From positions 1 through 10,461 of the forward strand of contig DAHL01000006.1 in the NCBI GenBank assembly GCA_002509225.1: DNA of 10,461 bases, given 5' to 3'. The position numbers were made by a program, and so were the translations under genes. Origin of the DNA: Euryarchaeota archaeon UBA102 (lineage in GTDB: Archaea; Thermoplasmatota; Poseidoniia; MGIII; CG-Epi1). This document shows, piece by piece, positions 1-7,260 of the stretch. The notes beneath the pieces were generated by a model. It saw only the letters and a list, made by a program, of their open reading frames with translations, did not search any database and was not told where the DNA came from. The stretch's first letter is position 1. Each line of letters opens with the position of its first letter.

Positions 1-296
1 GCTTCCTCAACTGCAACCGGTTCTGCCGTTTCAGATTCTAATATTTCTTCTTCAAAATCTTTTTCTATTGCTTCTATCGAAGGCATTAAACTTATTTCTT
101 CGTCAAATTCCATTTCCTCTAGAGGTGCATCTTCGTGTGCTTGAGCCCACACAGAACATATTCTTGCTACAGAATCATTTATTCTAAGACACGTATTACA
201 TATGTTGGGATTGTCTGGTTGCCATGCACAAGGCACTACAGGTAAATTATCTAAAAATTCCCGTATATTCTGATATTTTTGAGGCTGATCGGACAT
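1..296 (-). CDS. Unrecognised acidic protein with four cysteines, N-terminal part only
   Basis: Reading the minus strand from an ATG at 296-294 gives 98 uninterrupted codons that run off the left edge, so only the N-terminal part is present. It begins MSDQPQKYQNIREFLDNLP. Four cysteines at residues 23, 33, 36 and 47 (C-x9-C-x2-C-x10-C) could bind a metal, with W25 and P27/P30 between the first two. From about residue 54 the chain becomes strongly acidic and Glu-rich, which looks like a linker or disordered region. No signal peptide or membrane segment is visible. It is divergent from the pantoate kinase gene, and a TATA-like box lies exactly 25-32 bases upstream of the ATG, supporting this start and a leaderless message. 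I do not recognise the family. A zinc-binding role is inference from cysteine spacing only. Confidence 0.62.
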   Translation of the reverse strand, partial: MSDQPQKYQNIREFLDNLPVVPCAWQPDNPNICNTCLRINDSVARICSVWAQAHEDAPLEEMEFDEEISLMPSIEAIEKDFEEEILESETAEPVAVEE

Positions 297-312
297 TCTG
301 TTCTAGCCACTG

Positions 313-320
313 TTAATATA
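313..320 (+). promoter_or_regulatory. TATA box for the pantoate kinase gene
   Basis: TTAATATA lies at -32 to -25 relative to the ATG at 345, the classic archaeal TATA position if transcription starts at the start codon. No Shine-Dalgarno sequence precedes the ATG, which fits a leaderless transcript. The box directly abuts the opposite-strand box at 321-328. Confidence 0.5.
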
Positions 321-328
321 TGTATAAA
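321..328 (-). promoter_or_regulatory. TATA box for the leftward acidic-protein gene
   Basis: On the minus strand, bases 328 to 321 read TTTATACA, close to the archaeal TATA consensus. They sit at -32 to -25 relative to the ATG at 296. There is no Shine-Dalgarno sequence, so the message is probably leaderless. It shares the 48-base divergent spacer with the pantoate kinase promoter. Confidence 0.5.
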
Positions 329-344
329 GATATGCATGATTAGT

Positions 345-1160
345 ATGAGCTTTGCTCCAGCACACATCACTCTTTATTTTTCAATTCACGATAATGTTAA
401 TATTCTCGAAAAAGGCTCAACAGGCGTTGGCATATGTCTACCATTAGGGGTACATGCTACTTCGACAATCAAACCTTCCGATTCAACTAGCATTAAAATT
501 CTCAATCAAAACAATGAGATAGATGATCCAGTTACAAAAAGAGCAGTTTCTTTAATTTTAGAAGAACCATCAGAAGTAGTCATCACATTAGATAGGGATT
601 TACCAGTGGGTTTCGGCTTTGGAATATCTGGAGCTTCTGCTCTTTCTGCCTGTTTATCAATATCTAATTCTATTTCATCAGCTCATAAAGCTTCTCATAC
701 AGCAGAAGTAGAATATAATACAGGTCTAGGTGACGTTGCTGCTCAAGCTGCTTCATTAAGGGAAAATAAATTTCCGTCTATAGCAATTCGTAATTCTCCA
801 GGTTTCAATGATTCTGTAGAAATTTTTACACCATCTCACCCCTTTATCGTTTGTTTACACGGTTCAGGAAAAAGTACTACTCAAATTCTAAATGATAAGG
901 TCTCAACTTCTAAAATCAATAAAGCTCATTCTCAAATTCTATCAAACGATTTTTCAATTCCAAAAATAATTTCATCCGGCTTATCGTTTAGTAAATATGC
1001 AGACCTTCTTTCTCCAGATTTAAATAAAATAATTTCATCACTTCCGAATAATTCTACAGCTACCGTGGCTCATTTAGGTACTGCCATCATAGCTTCTGGT
1101 GAAAATTTTCAAGATCTCAAAAATCATCTCACTAGCTATGGTCAAATCTTTACGTTCTAA
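345..1160 (+). CDS. Pantoate kinase (archaeal GHMP-family kinase)
   Basis: Predicted to phosphorylate pantoate with ATP to 4-phosphopantoate, the archaeal cytosolic step of CoA synthesis that precedes phosphopantothenate synthetase. The 271-residue product begins with [13 protein letters not shown], resembling the conserved PAHITGFF start of archaeal pantoate kinases (COG1829). The GHMP ATP-binding loop is at residues 87-100 ([14 protein letters not shown]), and GLGDVAAQ at 127-134 matches another family-conserved block. The length fits the family (about 270-300). The frame extends upstream to 279, but those codons overlap the divergent gene and its promoter and lie before the conserved start. 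ATG 345 is favoured over ATG 336 because the TATA box is correctly spaced for 345. It converges on lonB with a 4-base overlap. Another GHMP kinase activity is possible, but the N-terminal motif argues for pantoate. Confidence 0.85.
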   Translation: MSFAPAHITLYFSIHDNVNILEKGSTGVGICLPLGVHATSTIKPSDSTSIKILNQNNEIDDPVTKRAVSLILEEPSEVVITLDRDLPVGFGFGISGASALSACLSISNSISSAHKASHTAEVEYNTGLGDVAAQAASLRENKFPSIAIRNSPGFNDSVEIFTPSHPFIVCLHGSGKSTTQILNDKVSTSKINKAHSQILSNDFSIPKIISSGLSFSKYADLLSPDLNKIISSLPNNSTATVAHLGTAIIASGENFQDLKNHLTSYGQIFTF

Positions 1161-3112
1161 GAACTGCTAGGTCTGCTTCTATGATTAGAAACATTATCAG
1201 ATAGAAGTTTAGCTAAATTATCCATCAATCCTTCTTTATTTGAACTTTCAATCAGTATATTATCTAAAACTTCTTTCAAATTATTTACAGGAATTACTTC
1301 TACTTTATCTGAATATTCTGACTCTAGAAAAACATCTTTCAAATTAGCTTGAGGTATTATTACTTTCTTTATTCCAGAGTCAACCGCAGCTTCTATTTTT
1401 GCTGTAACACCTCCAATTGGTAATACATGCCCACGCACACTCAAGGATCCTGTCATAGCTATAGATTGATCAACCTTTGCATTCTCTAAAGATGAAATTA
1501 CTGCAGTCGCTATAGATATGGATGCAGAATCTCCCTCTACACCTTCATAAGTTCCTACAAATTGAATATGGATATCATATTTCGATATATCTGCACCAGT
1601 ATATTTCTTAATTAATGCCGATACATTTTGAACTGCTTCTTTCGCTATTTCTCCCAATTTTCCAGTTGCTACTACTCTACCTTCTGATGTAGATTGTGCC
1701 GCTGTAACTTCAGCTACAATTGGCATTACTAATCCTGCCATCTCGGACAGTCCTGAATCAGCTCCCATGACTGCCAAACCGTTTACCATACCAACTTCTG
1801 CCCCCTCGGTTTGATATGTTTTGTACTCTTTTCTTCTTTCTACATACCTATCTGCAATCTGTTGTTCCAACGGTCTTGCAATTTTCTTCGCTTTAATCAC
1901 ATGCTCAGCAGTAACTATTTCTCCCTCTTCTTCTAAACATATGTCTCCGGCAACTCTTACTAAACCGCCTAATTCTCTAAGTCTTAAACTTAGGTGATAT
2001 TGTCTTCCAGCTCTTCTTTGTGCTTCATGTATTATCTCCCCAACAGCTCCCGAATCAAAATGGTTTATTTTTTCGTCTTTATCAACTTCTTGAGCAATAA
2101 AACGAATTAATTTCTCTCTATTTTCTGTAGTGTCTGGCATTGTATTATTCATGTAAACTTCATATCCATATCCTCTAACTCTACTTCTCAAAGCAGGATG
2201 CATTCCTTGGATGCTGTCTAAATTTCCTGCAGCGACTAATATGAAATCGCATGGCACCGGTTCGGTTTTTGTCATTGCACCTGCTGATCTTTCAGATTGT
2301 CCTGAAATTGAAAATTTCTTTTCCTGTATTGCCGTTAGTAGTGCTTGTTGAGATTCCATTCTCAACATATTTATTTCATCTAAGTACAGAACACCTTTGT
2401 TTGATTTATGTATGGCACCAGATTCAACTCTATCATGTGCAGGAGTCTCTAATCCTCCTGATTGGAAAGGATCGTGCCTTACATCTCCTAAAAGAGAGCC
2501 CGCGTGCGCACCCGTAGCATCTACGAATGGTGCACCATCTTCTCTATTATGTAAAACGAGTCCCTTTGGAATAATTGCTTTCTCTTTATTCTGATTAGCA
2601 TATCTCATTGCCATAAAAACAAAAGCAGCGGCAATCAAACTATAGAAAACTATTATCGGTTGAGCAAATCCCGTTGATATGAACCATAGTATTCCCAATC
2701 CAACAATCATCATTACAATCATCATCTGCGATTTAGAGCGTTGTTCTTGCATTGCCGCAGCTTGAGCTTTCTGCGTTTCTACAATTTCTTTACCTTTACC
2801 TGCGGGAACTATCCGTACTCTAGGCTCGTTATTATCTTCTGCATTATTGTATACAAGAACATCTTCTAATTCATTTTTTGGTAGAAGTTCTGACATCGAT
2901 TTAGCCAACATCGATTTACCAGTTCCAGGATCTCCAATGAGGAGCATATGCCTTCTCTGATCTGCAGATTTTTTAATAATTCCAACAGCCTTATCTTGTC
3001 CAATTACCTGGTCAATTAATTTCTTTGGAATAGCAATATCTTTCGTTGTTTCCAATTCCAATTTCTTAATCCATTTTCTTGCATCTGGTAATTTTTCAGG
3101 TGTTTCACTCAT
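1157..3112 (-). CDS. lonB: Archaeal membrane-anchored ATP-dependent protease LonB
   Basis: ATP-driven protease at the cytoplasmic face of the membrane that degrades damaged and regulatory proteins. From ATG 3112 the product has 651 residues. Walker A is GDPGTGKS at 60-67. Two hydrophobic segments follow at about 130-149 and 152-169, inserted in the AAA+ domain as in archaeal LonB. Walker B is GVLYLDEIN at 240-248, and sensor-1-like VAAGN is at 293-297. The C-terminal protease domain carries the Ser-Lys dyad: S529 in EGDSAS and K572 in [10 protein letters not shown], 43 residues apart as in other Lon proteases. A short Ser-rich tail ends the protein. A GTG 15 bases upstream would add five residues, but it lies too close to the TATA box at 3142-3149 to be transcribed. 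It follows the mevalonate operon on the same strand after a 67-base gap and probably has its own promoter. Confidence 0.95.
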   Translation of the reverse strand: MSETPEKLPDARKWIKKLELETTKDIAIPKKLIDQVIGQDKAVGIIKKSADQRRHMLLIGDPGTGKSMLAKSMSELLPKNELEDVLVYNNAEDNNEPRVRIVPAGKGKEIVETQKAQAAAMQEQRSKSQMMIVMMIVGLGILWFISTGFAQPIIVFYSLIAAAFVFMAMRYANQNKEKAIIPKGLVLHNREDGAPFVDATGAHAGSLLGDVRHDPFQSGGLETPAHDRVESGAIHKSNKGVLYLDEINMLRMESQQALLTAIQEKKFSISGQSERSAGAMTKTEPVPCDFILVAAGNLDSIQGMHPALRSRVRGYGYEVYMNNTMPDTTENREKLIRFIAQEVDKDEKINHFDSGAVGEIIHEAQRRAGRQYHLSLRLRELGGLVRVAGDICLEEEGEIVTAEHVIKAKKIARPLEQQIADRYVERRKEYKTYQTEGAEVGMVNGLAVMGADSGLSEMAGLVMPIVAEVTAAQSTSEGRVVATGKLGEIAKEAVQNVSALIKKYTGADISKYDIHIQFVGTYEGVEGDSASISIATAVISSLENAKVDQSIAMTGSLSVRGHVLPIGGVTAKIEAAVDSGIKKVIIPQANLKDVFLESEYSDKVEVIPVNNLKEVLDNILIESSNKEGLMDNLAKLLSDNVSNHRSRPSSS

Positions 3113-3141
3113 TTTCGGCCTATACACTCTCGCACGTCTAA

Positions 3142-3149
3142 ATATATAA
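3142..3149 (-). promoter_or_regulatory. TATA box of lonB
   Basis: On the minus strand, bases 3149 to 3142 read TTATATAT, followed by TTA. The box is centred about 33 bases upstream of the lonB ATG at 3112, which predicts a leader of roughly 6 bases. This placement rules against the in-frame GTG at 3127 as the start. Confidence 0.5.
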
Positions 3150-3179
3150 TTTTGTGAATAGAAGTATCATTAATAAGTT

Positions 3180-3635
3180 TTATAGTTCTACATCAGACAC
3201 AGTTTCAATTTCTTCCATTTCTTTCTTCTCTTTTACTTCAATTGGTGCAAATTTCGTTCCATAATGTATAACTCCACTTTCACTATCTTCTCCTAATTTC
3301 CTAAATACAGATTTGACTTTCATACCGGATTTAACTAATTCAGGTTCAATATCTACTATATGTGCAGTAATTTTTGCCCCCTCGTCTAATTCAACTATTC
3401 CTACAGTGTATGGCCCGTATATTTCATATCCCGTTTGTGGTTGATAAACTGTAGTAGCTGCCACTATTGTTCCCGTACCTTTGAATTGATATTCTTCCAT
3501 ACTTTTGAGTGATTTTCTTCCAGCTTTAGGATCTATAGCCCTTCTAGGAAAATGGTATGTATCTGTATCTTTGCAATATGACCCTATTAGGTTGTATCTT
3601 GATTTATTTTCCCTCCAATAACGCGGTACTGTCAT
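3180..3635 (-). CDS. DUF35 OB-fold protein of the thiolase/HMG-CoA synthase cluster, zinc ribbon degraded
   Basis: Small protein (151 residues) of the DUF35 family. In a structurally studied methanogen complex, a DUF35 protein bridges acetoacetyl-CoA thiolase and HMG-CoA synthase and helps form a shared CoA-binding site. The OB-fold part runs from about residue 48 to 140, with the typical GPYTVGIVELDEGAKITAHI block. The N-terminal rubredoxin-like zinc ribbon normally has two CxxC pairs. Here the same spacing gives C21, T24, D35, A38, so three of four ligands are gone although the flanking YHFPRR segment is kept. The frame is open to 3704, but ATG 3635 is the start: it overlaps the thiolase stop by one base (TAATG) and has GGAGGT five bases upstream. 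Last gene of the operon. The tail after residue 135 is acidic and low in complexity. Confidence 0.88.
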   Translation of the reverse strand: MTVPRYWRENKSRYNLIGSYCKDTDTYHFPRRAIDPKAGRKSLKSMEEYQFKGTGTIVAATTVYQPQTGYEIYGPYTVGIVELDEGAKITAHIVDIEPELVKSGMKVKSVFRKLGEDSESGVIHYGTKFAPIEVKEKKEMEEIETVSDVEL

Positions 3636-4801
3636 TATTCTACCTCCAATATATGCACAACAGCAGTAGCTGCAGTTCCACCGTGATTTTCTATTAAACC
3701 GCATTTAGCATTTTTAACTTGTCTATCTCCAGCTTCTCCTCTTAATTGCCTTACGATTTCTACAGCTTGAGCAATACCTGTCGCTCCTGGAGCATGCCCT
3801 CTCGATTTCAATCCACCACTTGTATTGATTGGTATTTCACTGCTAATTTTTGTCATACCTTCGAGCGTTTTAGCTCCCGCTTCACCTTCTTTGAATATAC
3901 CTATTTCTTCTAATGCAATCAGTTCAGTTATTGTAAAATTATCATGTATTTCTGCTAAATCTAGATCTTTCGGTTTTTTTCCAGCTTGTTTAAACGCTTC
4001 CTTCGCCGCCACATTTATTGCTTTCATTCTTCCCAAATCTTCTCGGTGATGTAAACTCAATGTATCTGATGCTTGTCCCGACCCTGTAATTTTAATTGGT
4101 TTATCAGTAAATTCCTTAGCTCTTTCACTAGCACATAGGATTACTGCCGCACCTCCATCACTATTTGGTGCGCAATCTAACATTCTCAAAGGTGTAGATA
4201 CTAAAGAAGAATTAGATACAGCCTCAGCTCTTATTGGAAATGGAAATTGTGCGTCAGGGTTCATTGCACCATGCATATGATTCTTTTCTGCAACTGCTGA
4301 TAATTCTTCTCTACTCGTTCCATGTTTTTTCATATATGTTTGAGCCATCATGGCATGAAGTGATGGAAAAGTAGCTCCAACTTGAGATTCCCATTGTTCA
4401 TCTGAACCCATACTGTTTGTATATGCAGATTTAGCATCACTAACGTCTGTCATTTTTTCTGCACCACCTACTACAACTATGTCTGCGAACCCCCCTGCTA
4501 CGGCCATATATCCTTGCCTCAGAGCTAGTCCACCAGATGCAGATGCAGATTCGATTCTAACTGCAGGAATATTGTTATTTGTCAATCCACAATAATCGGC
4601 AATTAGGGCACTTACATGTTCTTGCTGTATCGTGGCTCCAGATGCCATATTTCCTATGTATAGTGCATCAATATCATCTCTTTTTATTCCAGAATCTTGT
4701 ATCGCTGCCAAACCGGCTTCAAGACCAATTTGTCTCAGAGATTTATCCCATAATTCACCAAATTTGGTTACACCTATCCCTATTATGCTAACGTCTCTCA
4801 T
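3635..4801 (-). CDS. Acetyl-CoA acetyltransferase-like archaeal thiolase with Ser at the nucleophile position
   Basis: Archaeal thiolase (388 residues), expected to condense two acetyl-CoA into acetoacetyl-CoA for HMG-CoA synthase. Start [25 protein letters not shown] at 49-55, EKMTDV at 115-120, EIHDNF at 284-289 (H286) and GHAPGATG at 335-342 (H336) are family hallmarks. The nucleophile motif, normally VEAACASGG in relatives, reads IESASASGG at 83-91, so the catalytic Cys is Ser87 (TCT at 4543-4541). Three consecutive TCT-GCA-type codon pairs form a small repeat there. The C-terminal block is CGLIENHGG at 367-375. The start overlaps the HMG-CoA synthase stop (ATGA), with GGGAG seven bases upstream. 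Genomic context strongly supports a mevalonate role, but the missing Cys leaves true thiolase activity uncertain. It could be a weak enzyme, a structural partner or a thioesterase-like variant. Confidence 0.88.
   Translation of the reverse strand: MRDVSIIGIGVTKFGELWDKSLRQIGLEAGLAAIQDSGIKRDDIDALYIGNMASGATIQQEHVSALIADYCGLTNNNIPAVRIESASASGGLALRQGYMAVAGGFADIVVVGGAEKMTDVSDAKSAYTNSMGSDEQWESQVGATFPSLHAMMAQTYMKKHGTSREELSAVAEKNHMHGAMNPDAQFPFPIRAEAVSNSSLVSTPLRMLDCAPNSDGGAAVILCASERAKEFTDKPIKITGSGQASDTLSLHHREDLGRMKAINVAAKEAFKQAGKKPKDLDLAEIHDNFTITELIALEEIGIFKEGEAGAKTLEGMTKISSEIPINTSGGLKSRGHAPGATGIAQAVEIVRQLRGEAGDRQVKNAKCGLIENHGGTAATAVVHILEVE
3641..3646 (-). promoter_or_regulatory. Ribosome binding site of the DUF35 gene
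   Basis: The minus strand reads GGAGGT from 3646 to 3641, five bases before ATG 3635. It lies inside the last codons of the thiolase gene and fixes the DUF35 start at 3635. Confidence 0.75.
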
Positions 4802-5844
4802 CCACTATCTCCCATGTTCAATTTTCCTCTATATTTTGCATAAGTTGAATATTTAATTATCTTCATTCTTTCAATCATTTGTTTAACAGTTTCAGTCCTA
4901 TCTATTTTCTTTATTTCATCAGTTACTGTTATGTCAAATCCATCACTTCCAGCTCCAGATCCGTAAGCTATAGCTAATATTCTGTCTCCAGGTTTTGCTT
5001 CATCAAATATTGCACACAAACCGAGGAATATTGCTCCAGAATATGTATTACCAATCACAGGAGTTAGTAATCCTGTTTCTACTTGTTCTTGAGTAAAACC
5101 TAATGATTTAGCTACTCTTAATGGAAATTTACCATTCGGTTGATGAGTTACTATGTATGTATAATCTTCGGGTTTCGTTCCGGCCATTTCCATAGTTTTC
5201 ATAGCGCAACTTCCTACATGTTTGAAGAAAGCAGGTTTTCCAGTAAATCTTCCTCCATGTTTTGGATATTTTTGCCCCTCTCTTCTCCAAAAATCAGGAG
5301 TATCTGTTGTGTATGAAGTAGTATGATTTATTTCAGCTATAACATTTTTTTCTCCAATCAATAAAGCACCTCCGCCTGCAGATGCACTATATTCTAACGC
5401 ATCACCAGGTGCACCTTGAGACGTATCTACTCCAATAGCCATACCATATTCTATCTGTTTATTACCTACCATTCCTAAACAAGTCTGTATGGCAGCTGTA
5501 CCGGCTTTACAAGCAAATTCAAAATCTGCTGCAGTCAAATTAGGCGTTGCTGATATTGCTTCAGCAACTATGGTAGATGTCGGTTTCACTGCATATGGGT
5601 GGGATTCCGATCCAGTATAAACTGCTCCGATATTTTCCCCATCAACATTAACTCGCCCCATAGCCTTTCTCGCTGCTTCAACTGATATCGTTATTACATC
5701 TTCATCAGGGCCCGGAACTGATTTTGAATAAACATTTAGATTATTGGCCCAAGCACTACCATCTGCACCCCAGACAGACGCAATTTCACCTGTTTCAATT
5801 TTAAAGCGTGGAATATATGCTCCATAGCTAACTATACCCTGCAT
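4798..5844 (-). CDS. Hydroxymethylglutaryl-CoA synthase, archaeal type
   Basis: Condenses acetyl-CoA with acetoacetyl-CoA to HMG-CoA, the committed entry to the mevalonate pathway for archaeal isoprenoid lipids; cytosolic. From ATG 5844 the product has 348 residues, typical for archaeal members. The catalytic triad is complete: E80 in TGSESHP, C112 in FACKAGT and H234 in THQPNGK. The glycine-rich [10 protein letters not shown] at 294-303 is also conserved. A TTG at 5856 would add four residues, but its only purine-rich upstream stretch is too close. ATG 5844 has GGTGAT three bases upstream, starts four bases after the regulator stop, and begins [12 protein letters not shown] like other archaeal homologues. 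It overlaps the thiolase start by four bases, so the two are likely translationally coupled, as expected for enzymes that form a channelling complex in methanogens. Confidence 0.96.
   Translation of the reverse strand: MQGIVSYGAYIPRFKIETGEIASVWGADGSAWANNLNVYSKSVPGPDEDVITISVEAARKAMGRVNVDGENIGAVYTGSESHPYAVKPTSTIVAEAISATPNLTAADFEFACKAGTAAIQTCLGMVGNKQIEYGMAIGVDTSQGAPGDALEYSASAGGGALLIGEKNVIAEINHTTSYTTDTPDFWRREGQKYPKHGGRFTGKPAFFKHVGSCAMKTMEMAGTKPEDYTYIVTHQPNGKFPLRVAKSLGFTQEQVETGLLTPVIGNTYSGAIFLGLCAIFDEAKPGDRILAIAYGSGAGSDGFDITVTDEIKKIDRTETVKQMIERMKIIKYSTYAKYRGKLNMGDSG
4809..4813 (-). promoter_or_regulatory. Ribosome binding site of the thiolase gene
   Basis: The minus strand reads GGGAG from 4813 to 4809, seven bases before ATG 4801 and inside the end of the HMG-CoA synthase gene. 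It supports the ATGA-overlap start. Confidence 0.65.
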
Positions 5845-5847
5845 TTT

Positions 5848-5853
5848 ATCACC
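5848..5853 (-). promoter_or_regulatory. Ribosome binding site of the HMG-CoA synthase gene
   Basis: The minus strand reads GGTGAT from 5853 to 5848, complementary to the usual archaeal 16S 3' end (AUCACC), three bases before ATG 5844. It contains the regulator's stop codon and decides for ATG 5844 over TTG 5856. Confidence 0.6.
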
Positions 5854-6529
5854 CAATCCCTCTCATTAATTTTTTAATGTTTTCAATACTATTATCAGTT
5901 TTAACTAGTATTATATTCTCTAATTCTGCAAGTTTAATTGCTAGAGGGTCAACACTTCCCGGTTGCACATAACACACAAGTCTAGGTTTTACTGGATGCG
6001 CTCTTATTGCAATCATTGGCGATCTCCCGAATTCAACTCCTGTAAAGAATAGGGCTCGTTCATTAGACCACCCATATATTTTTGCAAATTCCGATCCGGA
6101 GAATGATATTATCGCTTTCAAAGAATCAACAATCGTAAAGCCATACAATGTCCTACTCATTTCTTTTTTACCAACTATTATTTCACCATTAATCATTTCC
6201 ATCAATTTTTCAACATTAATTCCTGAACTAAATTCTCCAATCGTCATGGGTTCTTCTTCTTTTTCATCCATTCTACTATTGATTACTTTATTTCCATTAT
6301 TTTCATCATAAAGTATCATTGTGTCAACCATTCTTTTCACAGTTTTTATCCCTGGTGAATCACGTCTTCCCTTTTCAAAATCACAGACGACAGAAGGGTT
6401 TATTTCTAAAAGATCTGCCATCCCTTTTTGAGTTAGGCCAAATATCTCTCTCCACTTCTTCAGAGTTTCTCCCGGATTCTCAGAGAAGACAATTTCTCCT
6501 GCCATTTTTTGGGCTAAGCTACCGCTCAC
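5849..6529 (-). CDS. HTH transcriptional regulator of the mevalonate operon (COG1709-like)
   Basis: Predicted DNA-binding regulator (226 residues from GTG 6529). Residues 22-75 form an XRE/Cro-type helix-turn-helix: [20 protein letters not shown], then [17 protein letters not shown]. After an acidic linker (about 88-95) comes a C-terminal domain, about 97-223, of the kind seen in archaeal COG1709 regulators, which often sit beside HMG-CoA synthase in euryarchaea. It could sense an effector, but none is known to me. It is the first gene of the operon, four bases from HMG-CoA synthase. The GTG start is preferred over ATG 6505 because [10 protein letters not shown] resembles the N-terminus of relatives and a TATA box lies 22-29 bases upstream, suggesting a leaderless message. 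Control of its own operon is inference from position. Confidence 0.87.
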   Translation of the reverse strand: MSGSLAQKMAGEIVFSENPGETLKKWREIFGLTQKGMADLLEINPSVVCDFEKGRRDSPGIKTVKRMVDTMILYDENNGNKVINSRMDEKEEEPMTIGEFSSGINVEKLMEMINGEIIVGKKEMSRTLYGFTIVDSLKAIISFSGSEFAKIYGWSNERALFFTGVEFGRSPMIAIRAHPVKPRLVCYVQPGSVDPLAIKLAELENIILVKTDNSIENIKKLMRGIG

Positions 6530-6550
6530 TCCGTCGCGATTAAGCCATTC

Positions 6551-6558
6551 TATTTAAC
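6551..6558 (-). promoter_or_regulatory. TATA box of the mevalonate operon
   Basis: The minus strand reads GTTAAATA from 6558 to 6551, centred about 25 bases upstream of GTG 6529. It is the only good TATA-like box ahead of the regulator and implies a leaderless or near-leaderless operon transcript. No Shine-Dalgarno sequence with usable spacing precedes the GTG. Confidence 0.45.
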
Positions 6559-6573
6559 AATATAGGTATCTCG

Positions 6574-6599
6574 ATTCGTCATTTTGTGCATTCGTTATT
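6574..6599. repeat. Two direct repeats in the divergent regulator/arginine decarboxylase spacer
   Basis: ATTCGTCATT (6574-6583) and ATTCGTTATT (6590-6599) match at nine of ten bases with a 16-base period. They lie just upstream of the mevalonate operon TATA box and between two divergent genes, a position suited to a regulator-binding site. Function is inferred from position only, and short AT-rich matches can arise by chance. Confidence 0.35.
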
Positions 6600-6611
6600 A
6601 TTCTAAACACA

Positions 6612-6620
6612 ATATTATTT
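6612..6620 (+). promoter_or_regulatory. Weak TATA-like box ahead of arginine decarboxylase
   Basis: ATATTATTT at 6612-6620 is the best TATA-like stretch upstream of the TTG at 6651, at -39 to -31. It predicts a leader of about 8-10 bases. The match is loose in an AT-rich spacer. Confidence 0.3.
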
Positions 6621-6650
6621 ACACCATCTTATTTCATTTCTCTGATATTT

Positions 6651-7208
6651 TTGGCAAGCGAAGCATGGACACCAAAGAAAATCTTCCTTACAAGTGGCAA
6701 GGGAGTGCACAAAGAAAAACTAGCTAGTTTCGAATTAGCTCTTCGTGAAGCAGGTATAGCGGCACTAAATTTAATTTCAGTAAGTAGTATTTTACCCCCT
6801 CATTGTGATTTTATTCCCAAAGAAGAAGGAGTTTTGAAATTAAATCCCGGCCAAGTTGTACCTGTCGTTCTTGCACGTATGGAAAGTAAAAAACCAAACC
6901 AATTCGTTAGTTCAGGTATAGGGGTGGCCGTTCCTTCCGACAGATCTCATTACGGTTATTTATCTGAACATCATGATATCGACATGGATGCTAAGAAAAT
7001 GGAAGATTATGTAGAAGATTTAGCTGCTGAAATGTTAGCAACCACTTACGGAATAAAATTCGATCCACATGCTTCATGGGATGAAAAGAGAGAGATATGG
7101 TCAATAGATGATAGAATAGTTAAAACCCAAAGCGTGATCGAAGTTGCTGAAACCAGCAACGAAAATCTTTGGACAACTGTCGTTTCTGCTGCTGTTTTAA
7201 TAATTTAG
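6651..7208 (+). CDS. Pyruvoyl-dependent arginine decarboxylase
   Basis: Decarboxylates arginine to agmatine, the archaeal precursor of polyamines and of the agmatidine base in tRNA-Ile. The 185-residue proenzyme matches the PvlArgDC family: FLTSGKG near the N-terminus, the G-x-AALNLISVSSILPP block at 35-50, and YGYLSEHHD at 101-109. By analogy with the Methanocaldococcus jannaschii enzyme, self-cleavage occurs between S45 and S46, making the pyruvoyl group on the new N-terminus of the large chain. E106 aligns with the catalytic Glu. The length is slightly above the usual 150-165 residues because of an insertion at about 137-160. No ATG is available near the conserved start, so TTG 6651 is used; no Shine-Dalgarno sequence is seen. 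It is divergent from the mevalonate regulator, with 121 bases between them. Confidence 0.92.
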   Translation: MASEAWTPKKIFLTSGKGVHKEKLASFELALREAGIAALNLISVSSILPPHCDFIPKEEGVLKLNPGQVVPVVLARMESKKPNQFVSSGIGVAVPSDRSHYGYLSEHHDIDMDAKKMEDYVEDLAAEMLATTYGIKFDPHASWDEKREIWSIDDRIVKTQSVIEVAETSNENLWTTVVSAAVLII

Positions 7209-7260
7209 ACTTACAGATTTATTACTACCTCACGTTAACACTATTTACAGAGACTCTTCA

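Noticed and set aside
279..344. Upstream extension of the pantoate kinase frame
   Set aside because: It overlaps the divergent gene's first codons and both TATA boxes, and precedes the family's conserved N-terminus. ATG 345 has a correctly spaced TATA box.
2251..2594. Plus-strand open frames antisense to lonB
   Set aside because: They lie opposite the conserved Walker B and neighbouring region of LonB and have no recognisable domain; they are shadows of the real gene.
3113..3127. GTG start adding five residues to LonB
   Set aside because: The TATA box at 3142-3149 predicts transcription starting at about 3118, after this GTG. ATG 3112 gives the usual N-terminus.
3636..3704. Cys-rich upstream extension of the DUF35 protein (a run including CSYCCC)
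   Set aside because: It lies wholly inside the thiolase gene in another frame. ATG 3635 has a strong GGAGGT ribosome site and the TAATG junction, so the apparent cysteine cluster is out-of-frame sequence and not a replacement zinc site.
3825..4856. Plus-strand open frames antisense to the thiolase gene
   Set aside because: Low-complexity translations opposite conserved thiolase motifs, with no promoter or ribosome site seen.
5845..5856. TTG start for HMG-CoA synthase
   Set aside because: Its only purine-rich upstream stretch is immediately adjacent, while ATG 5844 has GGTGAT at short spacing and matches homologue N-termini.
6534..6539. TCGCGA palindrome near the regulator start
   Set aside because: A six-base palindrome without extended symmetry is expected by chance and does not support an operator by itself.
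6319..6543. Plus-strand open frame antisense to the regulator
   Set aside because: It covers the regulator's helix-turn-helix coding region, and its translation shows no known family features.
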